A DNA stretch of 7,052 bases from Flavobacteriales bacterium UBA5869 (GTDB taxonomy: Bacteria > Bacteroidota > Bacteroidia > Flavobacteriales_D > Crocinitomicaceae), in the NCBI GenBank assembly GCA_002432565.1, contig DJFP01000204.1:4037-11088 (forward strand), in the 5' to 3' direction. This document shows positions 1 to 6,238 of this stretch, piece after piece. Below the pieces are notes generated by a model that was not told the DNA's origin, searched no databases, and worked only from the letters and a program-made list of their open reading frames with translations. The position numbers were made by a program, and so were the translations under genes. Position 1 is the stretch's first letter. Every line of letters begins with the position of its first letter.

Positions 1-1
1 T

Positions 2-421
2 ATGTTGATTAACAAAGAAAATATTACATCCATCATTCCGCAAAGGGCTCCTTTCGTGATGATAGATAGTCTTTTGTCGGCAGACGAGGCCGGTTTCAAA
101 ACCGAGTTCCAAATTGAGTCCGATAATTTGTTCCTGGAAAACCAGGTCCTGTCCGAATCAGCATTGATTGAGAATATTGCACAAACCTGTGCGGCAGGTT
201 TCGGTTATTTGAACAGCCTGGAAGAAGGCGGCGAACCAAAACTAGGTTTTATCGGAGCTGTAACCCAGGTGCAGGTAGAAGATACCGCAAAAGAAAATGA
301 CCGGATTGAGACATCCGTTAAAGTACTCAGTACTTTTGATACCATTCACCTGGTGGAAGGAACTGCGAAATCCAACGGAAAAGTGCTTTTGACCTGTCAA
401 ATGAAAATTGTTTTGGCATGA
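2..421 (+). CDS. Hot-dog fold 3-hydroxyacyl-ACP dehydratase-like protein lacking the catalytic His (ApeP-like)
   Basis: This 139-residue protein resembles the FabZ/FabA hot-dog family. The N-terminal PQRAPFVMIDSL segment (about residues 13-24) matches the usual H-R-x-P-F-x-x-x-D signature, and SALIENIAQT (about 53-62) matches the central helix that carries the catalytic Glu, here Glu57. The HFP-type catalytic histidine is absent: fourteen residues before Glu57, where FabZ has His, there is Leu43. The histidine-bearing dehydratase at the end of the operon aligns here without gaps. It is therefore probably a non-catalytic or altered partner subunit, as proposed for ApeP in aryl polyene systems, acting in the cytoplasm on ACP-bound chains. 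The ATG at base 2 gives a normal family N-terminus, but an upstream start cannot be excluded. Its stop overlaps the next start in an ATGA. Confidence 0.72.
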   Translation: MLINKENITSIIPQRAPFVMIDSLLSADEAGFKTEFQIESDNLFLENQVLSESALIENIAQTCAAGFGYLNSLEEGGEPKLGFIGAVTQVQVEDTAKENDRIETSVKVLSTFDTIHLVEGTAKSNGKVLLTCQMKIVLA

Positions 422-846
422 AAATCCTGAAATCATCCATTCTTATTCCGATCCGTTTCAGTGAAACAGACGCTATGGGCGTTGTTTGGCATGGAAATTA
501 CCTGAAATTCTTCGAGGATGCACGCGAGCAGTTCGGAAGGGATTATGGGATCGAGTACCTGGATGTGCACGCCCAGGGATATTTCATTCCGATTGTAAAA
601 TCAGAGATCTCACACAAAGCTTCCATCTTTTATGGAGAAGGAGCTTTAGTCAATGTTATTTTGGAACAACACGATTCAGCGAAAATCGTATTCCGTTACG
701 AAGTAATTAATAACGCAACCAAACAGATTGCAGCAACAGGAATGACCATGCAGGTATTCATGTTTACTTCTGACCGTACCCTGGAATTAATCAAACCCGA
801 ATTTTACCGTATTTGGGAAGAAAAGCAAGACTGGATCGATGGATAA
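418..846 (+). CDS. Acyl-CoA/acyl-ACP thioesterase, 4HBT (YbgC/FadM-like) family
   Basis: The 142-residue length is normal for a single hot-dog thioesterase. The signature is near the N-terminus: R13-F-S-E-T-D18-A-M-G, then W-H25-G-N-Y28 and F-E33-D-A-R36. This is the 4-hydroxybenzoyl-CoA thioesterase pattern in which the Asp (here Asp18) acts in thioester hydrolysis. The rest shows the expected alternation of beta strands. Family members hydrolyse acyl-CoA or acyl-ACP thioesters in the cytoplasm. In aryl polyene clusters a 4HBT protein (ApeH-like) is a regular member, thought to edit or release chains; that role here is inference from context. The gene overlaps its upstream neighbour by 4 bases and the downstream ketosynthase by 8, suggesting coupled translation. 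Confidence 0.82.
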   Translation: MKILKSSILIPIRFSETDAMGVVWHGNYLKFFEDAREQFGRDYGIEYLDVHAQGYFIPIVKSEISHKASIFYGEGALVNVILEQHDSAKIVFRYEVINNATKQIAATGMTMQVFMFTSDRTLELIKPEFYRIWEEKQDWIDG

Positions 847-1912
847 ACCCATTTACATATCCGCACTTTCATTGGTAACTCCGTTAGGAAATACCATTGA
901 ACAACATTTCGATGCGTTCAAAAACGGCATTTCAGGAATTAAGATTCATGAAAAAGCAGGTTTCCAGCAAACAGCAATTCCTTTGGCCAAAAGAGAAGAA
1001 ATTACAGGTAACCGGTACGATACACTTCTGCGTGAGGCACTTGAGAAAGCTAAAAACGCGCACCCGGAAATCTCCGGGAAAACAGCGGTTATCGTAAGTT
1101 CCACTAAGGGAAATATCGACCTGCTTCCCGGTGACACTTTCGCAGAGACGGCTTCCATCGTTCATGAATTTTTCCCCGCAACAGACGTACTGATTATTTC
1201 AAATGCTTGTATTTCGGGAGTAATTGCCATCAATACAGCCGCAGACTACCTGTTCGCAGGGAAATACGACCAAGTACTCGTAATCGGGATTGATGCTGTT
1301 TCCGAATTTGTTTCATACGGATTTCAAAGCTTGTTTGCTTTAAGCAACGAGACCTGCAAACCATTTGATAAAAGCCGGAATGGAACCGTATTGGGAGAAG
1401 GATGCGGTATTGTATTGGTTTCGACACAGAAACCAGCCGATTTTGCCGTTCTGTATAAGGGTGGTTCATCATCCAACGATGCCAATCACATTTCCGGGCC
1501 TTCCAGAACAGGTGAAGGTCTTGTGCGTTCCATTGAAAAAACTTTCCGCCGGAGCGGTAAAAAGGCTTCGGATATCGATTTTATTTCTGCCCACGGCACA
1601 GCGACCGTATTCAATGATGAGATGGAGAGCATTGCTTTTGGCAGAATGAACCTCGACCAGGTCCCGTTGAACAGCATGAAGGGTTATTTCGGACATACGC
1701 TTGGGGCTGCAGGTGTTTTGGAAATCATTATGAGTATTGTTTCCATGGAGAAAAATACCTTATTTCCGAACCTTGGATTTAAAGAGACCGGAACTTCAGT
1801 TCCACTCAATATTATTCAGCACATGGAGCAGAAAGCCTTGAATACCGTGCTGAAAACCGCTTCCGGTTTCGGAGGAGGAAATGCCAGTTTAATTTTACAA
1901 AAGCAATCGTGA
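839..1912 (+). CDS. Beta-ketoacyl-ACP synthase with intact Cys-His-His triad (first KS)
   Basis: This 357-residue thiolase-fold condensing enzyme is FabB/FabF-like but shorter than the usual 400-410 residues. The nucleophile is Cys124 in SNACISG, the first histidine is His252 in SAHGTAT, and the second is His286 in KGYFGHTLGAAG, with conserved Lys281 just before it. The glycine-rich GFGGGNASLIL block closes the C-terminus. All residues needed for decarboxylative Claisen condensation of malonyl-ACP are therefore present, and it should be an active elongating or initiating ketosynthase in the cytoplasm. It overlaps by 4 bases the gene for a short cysteine-less KS-like protein, suggesting the two form a pair. 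Whether it corresponds functionally to ApeO or ApeR of aryl polyene systems cannot be decided from sequence reading alone. Confidence 0.92.
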   Translation: MDKPIYISALSLVTPLGNTIEQHFDAFKNGISGIKIHEKAGFQQTAIPLAKREEITGNRYDTLLREALEKAKNAHPEISGKTAVIVSSTKGNIDLLPGDTFAETASIVHEFFPATDVLIISNACISGVIAINTAADYLFAGKYDQVLVIGIDAVSEFVSYGFQSLFALSNETCKPFDKSRNGTVLGEGCGIVLVSTQKPADFAVLYKGGSSSNDANHISGPSRTGEGLVRSIEKTFRRSGKKASDIDFISAHGTATVFNDEMESIAFGRMNLDQVPLNSMKGYFGHTLGAAGVLEIIMSIVSMEKNTLFPNLGFKETGTSVPLNIIQHMEQKALNTVLKTASGFGGGNASLILQKQS

Positions 1913-2517
1913 AGATTTTAGCACATAGTTATGTATGCCCGAAAGGAACATTCCTGAATGGAAAACTGGTTTACGATACTGCCGGAGAAGAAAATCCGTT
2001 GAAATCAGCTTACCAGCAACTCGGAGCGGAATACCCGAAGTTCTACAAGATGGATGTTCTTTCCAAAATGGCATTCATCGGGACTGAATTGCTGCTTCCG
2101 TTTTTTCCCAAGGATGCAGACCTGGAAAACGACCTGCAATTGATCTTTGCAAATAGTTCTGCCAGTCAGAATACAGATAACCTGTTTGTAGAAAGCTACG
2201 AACAGTTGAAAAACCCAAGCCCCTCACTTTTCGTTTATACTTTACCGAACATTGTTACCGGTGAACTTTGCATTCGTCATAAGTGGTACGGAGAAAATTG
2301 TTTTTTCATAGAAGAAGCTTTTAATCCGGTACATTTTTCCGAATGGGCACAAATGGCGTTAAATAAAGGTAATAATTGCTGTTTATGCGCTTGGGTAGAG
2401 GCAAAAACGAATGGTGAACAAGAATGTTTCCTATTTTTGCTAACTGATTCTGAAGAAGAAGCATATTCAGTGGAGCTTGAACTGTCAACACTAATTAAAC
2501 AATACAGAAATGAGTGA
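1909..2517 (+). CDS. Short cysteine-less beta-ketoacyl synthase-like protein (N-terminal KS domain only, chain-length-factor-like)
   Basis: This 202-residue protein starts at a GTG that overlaps the upstream stop (GTGA). By itself it is hard to recognise, but the block S104-P-S-L-F108 ... N114 ... G118 ... N130 aligns without gaps, at identical residue numbers, with the 311-residue KS-like protein encoded at 3942-4877. Both belong to the ketoacyl-synt_2 type, a ketosynthase N-terminal domain. The position of the nucleophilic Cys is Glu136 here, and the C-terminal half with both catalytic histidines is absent, so it should not condense substrates by itself. By analogy with KS/CLF heterodimers it is probably the structural partner of the ketosynthase immediately upstream; this is inference. 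The length is near that of single-domain ApeC-like proteins, so it need not be a broken gene. No SD-like sequence is evident. Confidence 0.65.
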   Translation: MKILAHSYVCPKGTFLNGKLVYDTAGEENPLKSAYQQLGAEYPKFYKMDVLSKMAFIGTELLLPFFPKDADLENDLQLIFANSSASQNTDNLFVESYEQLKNPSPSLFVYTLPNIVTGELCIRHKWYGENCFFIEEAFNPVHFSEWAQMALNKGNNCCLCAWVEAKTNGEQECFLFLLTDSEEEAYSVELELSTLIKQYRNE

Positions 2518-2764
2518 CTTAAAAGAAAACCTAAAGGCTCAGATTATTGAGCAATTAAACCTGGAAGACCTTACTCCGGCAGATATTCGGGACGATGCTC
2601 CGCTATTCGGAGATCAGGGACTCGGATTGGATTCGATCGATGCCCTTGAGTTCATCGTTTTGCTGGATTCCAACTACGGGATCAAAATCTCAGACCCGAA
2701 TGAAGGAAAAGAGATCTTCCAATCGGTGAATACTTTAGCGGATTACATTTCTAAACATCAATAA
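2510..2764 (+). CDS. Acyl carrier protein
   Basis: This is an 84-residue acidic protein with the phosphopantetheine attachment motif G-L-D-S42-I-D-A-L-E, where Ser42 receives the prosthetic arm. The flanking pattern (helix I near residues 3-18, an acidic loop with DDAPLFGDQG, helix II from the serine, and a C-terminal VNTLADYI helix) is that of a discrete type II ACP. It carries the growing polyketide/acyl chain between the ketosynthases, dehydratases and thioesterase of the operon. The gene overlaps the preceding one by 8 bases and directly abuts the next, so it sits exactly between two ketosynthase/partner pairs. Aryl polyene systems often use two ACPs; only this one is visible, so a second could lie upstream of the window. 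Confidence 0.95.
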   Translation: MSDLKENLKAQIIEQLNLEDLTPADIRDDAPLFGDQGLGLDSIDALEFIVLLDSNYGIKISDPNEGKEIFQSVNTLADYISKHQ

Positions 2765-3940
2765 ATGCGCATCTACGTTACCGGATATGGCGTTATTTCC
2801 TCCATCGGTGAAAATGTGGAAGAAACCCTGCTTGCTTTGAAGTCGGAAAAAACAGGCATCAAACAAGGCAGAAAACCCTATACGGAACGTTTTAAGGTGG
2901 GTGAAATCAGTTGGACCAACCAGGAATTGATTGAGCGCTTCGGTTTGACCCAAAATGCATCCAGAACGGCTCTGCTTGGAATGATCGCTGCCAAAGAAGC
3001 CTTCGGGGAACACGAATTAAGCTCTGAGGTCCGCACCGGGTTAATCTCCGGAACTTCCGTAGGCGGAATGGATGTCAGTGAAATTGCATACAAGGACTAT
3101 CTGAAGGATGAAAGTGATGATCTGAATGTTTATAAAAACCATTCCAGCGGCACTACCAGCGAGCAAATTGCGCAAGAACTTGGGATCAGGGGATACATCA
3201 ATACCATCTCCACAGCGTGCTCATCAGCCGCAAATTCCATTATGCTGGGCGCGAGAATGCTTTTAAGCGGGCAATTAGACCGTGTGGTGGTTGGTGGAAC
3301 GGACGGACTTTCCCAGTTTACCATTGCAGGATTCCGGTCACTGATGATCTTTGACGAAGAATGGTGCAGGCCATTTGATGAAACGCGAAAAGGGATCAAC
3401 CTGGGAGAAGGGGCCGCTTTTTTGGTCCTGGAAACCGAAGAAACAATGCGGAAAACCGGTAAAAAGCCTTTGGCTGTTCTTTCTGGCTGGGCAAATGCTT
3501 CAGATGCCTATCACCAAACAGCTTCTTCACCGGAAGGATACGGTGCAACACTTGCTATGAAAAGTGCCCTGAAAGTTGCAGGATTAAATCCGGCAGATAT
3601 TGATTATATCAATGCACATGGAACGGCGACACCTAACAACGACCTTTCAGAATCCCACGGGATTAAAACCGTTTTCGGGTCATCCGTACCTCCATTCAGT
3701 TCCACCAAATCATATACGGGACACACCTTAGCGGCTTCAGGAGGAATTGAGGCTGTGTTTGCTATTTTAGCCCTGAATAAGGGAATTTTACTTCCTAACC
3801 TGAACTTCAGTCAGGCCATTGAAGAAACAGGACTTATTCCTGTTAAGAACTATTCGGAAGGTCATACGATCAAACACATTCTATCCAACTCTTTCGGGTT
3901 CGGGGGAAATAATTCAAGCATCATTTTAAGCGCAGTTTAA
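2765..3940 (+). CDS. Beta-ketoacyl-ACP synthase with intact Cys-His-His triad (second KS, FabF-like)
   Basis: This 391-residue condensing enzyme is close to full FabF length. The active site is complete: Cys152 in STACSSAA, His285 in NAHGTATPNND, Lys315 and His320 in TKSYTGHTLAASG, and a C-terminal GFGGNNSSIIL block. The N-terminal MRIYVTGYGVISSIG strand is typical of the family. It should carry out decarboxylative condensation on ACP-bound intermediates in the cytoplasm. The start codon follows the ACP stop with no spacer, and only one base separates its stop from the gene for a cysteine-less KS-like protein, the usual order for a KS/CLF heterodimer. It is clearly paralogous to the first ketosynthase, but divergent enough to expect a separate role, such as initiation versus chain extension; the division of labour is not readable from sequence. 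Confidence 0.93.
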   Translation: MRIYVTGYGVISSIGENVEETLLALKSEKTGIKQGRKPYTERFKVGEISWTNQELIERFGLTQNASRTALLGMIAAKEAFGEHELSSEVRTGLISGTSVGGMDVSEIAYKDYLKDESDDLNVYKNHSSGTTSEQIAQELGIRGYINTISTACSSAANSIMLGARMLLSGQLDRVVVGGTDGLSQFTIAGFRSLMIFDEEWCRPFDETRKGINLGEGAAFLVLETEETMRKTGKKPLAVLSGWANASDAYHQTASSPEGYGATLAMKSALKVAGLNPADIDYINAHGTATPNNDLSESHGIKTVFGSSVPPFSSTKSYTGHTLAASGGIEAVFAILALNKGILLPNLNFSQAIEETGLIPVKNYSEGHTIKHILSNSFGFGGNNSSIILSAV

Positions 3941-3941
3941 T

Positions 3942-4877
3942 ATGTACTTCATTCAACATATCGAATCAATTACACACCAGGACTCCTTCCAAAAAGAGAA
4001 CATCTGGGATGAATTGAAGCCTTTAACTGCTGAAAACCAATTAATATCTCCGGATTACAAGAATTATATTCCGGTTGCTGCGCTTCGAAGACTGAGTACC
4101 ATCTTACGCATGGGAATTACGGCTTCCAAAGCCTGCCAGGAAAAAGTCCCGAATGAATTTGATTCCATTTCCGTAGGAACGGCATTGGGCTGTTTAACAG
4201 ACACCGAAAAGTTCCTGGTAACTATTAATACCGTGAGTGGTGATGTACTTTCACCGACTGCTTTTATCCAAAGCACACACAATACTATTTCAGGACAGAT
4301 TTCCCTGGACCTCAAGAATCATGCTTACAACATGACTCATACCCAAAATGCACTTTCATTCGAAGTTGCTTTGAAAGACGGTCTTTTGTGCATCGATGAA
4401 GGGAAAAAATCAGTTTTGGTGGGGGCAGCTGATGAAGCCATTCCATTTTTGGAAAGACTGCGCGGCTCCCTGATCCTAACGCATCTTCCTTTCACATCCG
4501 GTGCTACGTTTGCAGTATTATCCGGTGAAAAGGGGAATTCCATTGCATTTGTGCAGGCATGTGAGGTTTATTTTTCTACCAAAAGCCAGGAAACACTTGT
4601 AACACTTATCAATCAGTTCCTGGATGCAAACAATTGCAGTTCCGGAGACCTTGATCTTATCCTGGAAGCGCGTTCTGACTTCAGATTCCTGGCCAAGAAC
4701 CATATTTCTTTCACCGATTATACCGGTTTTTACCAAAGTGCATCTGCTTTCGCGCTGCATATGGCAAATGATTGGCTGATCGGGAATACAGACGACAAGC
4801 GCATATTGATCGTAAATAATTTAGAATCCAATAAATTGGGCTTGACGCTCATCAATAGAAATGAGGTGGAAGCATAG
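3942..4877 (+). CDS. Ketosynthase-like chain length factor (catalytic residues lost)
   Basis: This 311-residue protein has a recognisable N-terminal KS domain with S104-P-T-A-F108 ... H-N114-T ... G118-Q, then N130 and a helix where the Cys position is Asn136. The C-terminal half is shortened but still shows a KS vestige: Y260-T-G-F263-Y-Q-S-A-S corresponds to the YTGHTLAASG block of the neighbouring ketosynthase, with Phe263 replacing the catalytic His. Near residues 235-245, LDLILEARSD stands where NAHGT would be. All three catalytic residues are gone, so it cannot be a condensing enzyme. Its position one base after a complete KS gene points to a heterodimeric chain-length-determining partner. 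It overlaps the next gene by 17 bases. The family assignment is good; the length-control role is inferred. Confidence 0.78.
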   Translation: MYFIQHIESITHQDSFQKENIWDELKPLTAENQLISPDYKNYIPVAALRRLSTILRMGITASKACQEKVPNEFDSISVGTALGCLTDTEKFLVTINTVSGDVLSPTAFIQSTHNTISGQISLDLKNHAYNMTHTQNALSFEVALKDGLLCIDEGKKSVLVGAADEAIPFLERLRGSLILTHLPFTSGATFAVLSGEKGNSIAFVQACEVYFSTKSQETLVTLINQFLDANNCSSGDLDLILEARSDFRFLAKNHISFTDYTGFYQSASAFALHMANDWLIGNTDDKRILIVNNLESNKLGLTLINRNEVEA

Positions 4878-5631
4878 ACTCAATATTGCAGTTGCATTAA
4901 GCACGCTTTTGATCGTTATTCTAATTTTCCGGAACAGTCCTTATTTGTGGCTTTGGATAGCATTTGTTATCTCCAACTTCTGCGTTTTTCTCGTTTTCGG
5001 GATCGTATTCCTGCGTTTTCAATATTTCTACCCGTCCATTTTCCGGAACAGCAGTCCTGAAGTCATTCTTACTTTTGATGATGGTCCTGATCCGGTTCAG
5101 ACACCACGCATTTTGGACACGCTTAAAAAATATGATATTAAAGCGATCTTTTTCATGATTGGCAGCAAAGCCCAGGAACACCCCGAAATTGTACAGCGGA
5201 TCATTTCCGAAGGGCACAGTATCGGCAATCACACGCAAAATCATTCCCTTTTCTTTGCTATGCTTCACAGCGAAAAAATAGCAACCGAAATAGATCAGTT
5301 TACAAAAAACATAGAGCCGCTGGTATCGGAAAAAATCACCATTTTCCGCCCTCCGATCGGTTATACAAACCCGAAAATTGCCCGTGCACTGAGGAGACGG
5401 AAATTCAAGATTGTTGCATGGAGTGTTCGTTCGTATGATTCTTTTAAAAACCGGGAATCTTTGCTGAAACGTTTGATGAAAACCACGCCCAGAAGCATTG
5501 TTCTGCTGCATGATAATTTAGAGCAGACAGCGGATATCCTGGAGGAATACATTACCCAGGCACAAGCAAATGGTATTATCTTTGCAAAGCAAGAACATCT
5601 GAAAAAATTCATTCATGAAATTAATAAGTAG
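4861..5631 (+). CDS. Membrane-anchored NodB-type polysaccharide deacetylase
   Basis: This 256-residue protein has two hydrophobic segments at about residues 7-23 and 28-52, then a NodB homology domain. Visible motifs are TFDDGPDP (Asp73 and Asp74, catalytic base and metal ligand), NHTQNH (metal ligands His124 and His128), RPPIG (Arg163 to Gly167) and LLHDN (His217). The metal site and catalytic His look intact, so it is probably an active metal-dependent de-N-acetylase or esterase-type carbohydrate esterase 4 enzyme at the membrane. The fourth motif, W187-S-V-R190-S-Y-D, differs from the more usual Trp-x-x-Asp form. Such genes recur in flexirubin-type clusters, but the substrate there is not established to my knowledge. 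It overlaps both neighbours by 17 bases, tying it to the operon. A function in modifying the pigment or its cell-envelope acceptor is a guess. Confidence 0.85.
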   Translation: MRWKHRLNIAVALSTLLIVILIFRNSPYLWLWIAFVISNFCVFLVFGIVFLRFQYFYPSIFRNSSPEVILTFDDGPDPVQTPRILDTLKKYDIKAIFFMIGSKAQEHPEIVQRIISEGHSIGNHTQNHSLFFAMLHSEKIATEIDQFTKNIEPLVSEKITIFRPPIGYTNPKIARALRRRKFKIVAWSVRSYDSFKNRESLLKRLMKTTPRSIVLLHDNLEQTADILEEYITQAQANGIIFAKQEHLKKFIHEINK

Positions 5632-6238
5632 TTTCCTCCTTTTTCTGCTTGCTTTAAATGCATCTGCACAGGATTATTCAAAAATCCCTGATCCTAAAGC
5701 ATGCAAAGCAGCCCTGGAAAAACAACATAAAGAAACCAAGGCAATCAAGGCAGACTTCACTGAAACCGCCACTTCCTCCCTTTTAACCAATGCTCAAAAA
5801 GGTTCGGGAAAAATGTGGTACAAAAAGGAAAACAAAATCCGCTGGGAAAAAACAAAACCTGAAAACCAGATCATCCTAATCAACGGAAAAACTGTCAAAC
5901 TCCAGGAAAAAGGAAAAGAAGTAAGCAGTGCTTCCTCCAAAATGGTCGTGAAGAAGATTCAAGGCCTGATGGTACAAATGATGACCGGAGAATTTTTGAA
6001 TGAAAAGGAATTCAGGATCAGTTATTTCGAAAATAAATCAAACTACAAATTGGTACTTACCCCGAAAAGCGATAAAATGAAGCGTTACGTTTCTGAGATC
6101 AATCTTGTTTTTGGAAAGAAAGAACTTACCATCAAAGAATTGACTATGCAGACCGATAAAGACAACAAATTGGTTTACAGTTTTTCAAACATGGAAGTCA
6201 ACGGTACAATTAATGACTCTAAATTCACTACATTCTAA
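5615..6238 (+). CDS. Secreted LolA-like outer-membrane lipoprotein carrier family protein
   Basis: This 207-residue protein begins with a typical signal peptide: a lysine at position 2, a hydrophobic core rich in Leu/Phe, and a probable cleavage after N-A-S-A near residue 18. The mature part matches the LolA fold pattern: an early alpha-helical region (AIKADFTETA), then MWYKKENKIRWEKTKPENQI and LINGKTVKLQEKG, which parallel the R-W-x-x-x-x-P ... I-x-x-G-K strand repeats of LolA. It is very lysine-rich. LolA proteins carry lipoproteins across the periplasm in a hydrophobic half-barrel. In aryl polyene-type clusters a LolA-like protein is common and may instead carry the lipidic pigment to the outer membrane; this is inference. 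It overlaps the deacetylase gene by 17 bases, and its stop shares one base with the next start (TAATG). Confidence 0.8.
   Translation: MKLISSFLLFLLALNASAQDYSKIPDPKACKAALEKQHKETKAIKADFTETATSSLLTNAQKGSGKMWYKKENKIRWEKTKPENQIILINGKTVKLQEKGKEVSSASSKMVVKKIQGLMVQMMTGEFLNEKEFRISYFENKSNYKLVLTPKSDKMKRYVSEINLVFGKKELTIKELTMQTDKDNKLVYSFSNMEVNGTINDSKFTTF

Noticed and set aside
2432..2439. TATTTTTG, a perfect match to the Bacteroidota -7 consensus, about 70 bases before the ACP start
   Set aside because: No TTG -33 element is found at the right distance, it lies within a coding region, and one or more chance matches are expected in 7 kb of AT-rich DNA.
1909..2517. Reading the 202-residue KS-like gene as a pseudogene fragment of a ketosynthase
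   Set aside because: The frame is intact, overlaps both neighbours precisely, and shares in-register residues with the second partner protein. Single-domain KS-like proteins are known in related clusters, so it is better treated as a real gene.
3942..4877. Frameshift as the cause of the short C-terminal half in the chain-length-factor-like protein
   Set aside because: The YTGF vestige and the frame continue smoothly to a stop that overlaps the next gene. The alternative frames in this part show no KS motifs.
4921..5511. Long open frame of 196 codons on the - strand opposite the deacetylase gene
   Set aside because: The + strand frame has clear NodB motifs throughout. The antisense translation shows no recognisable domain and is explained as a shadow frame.
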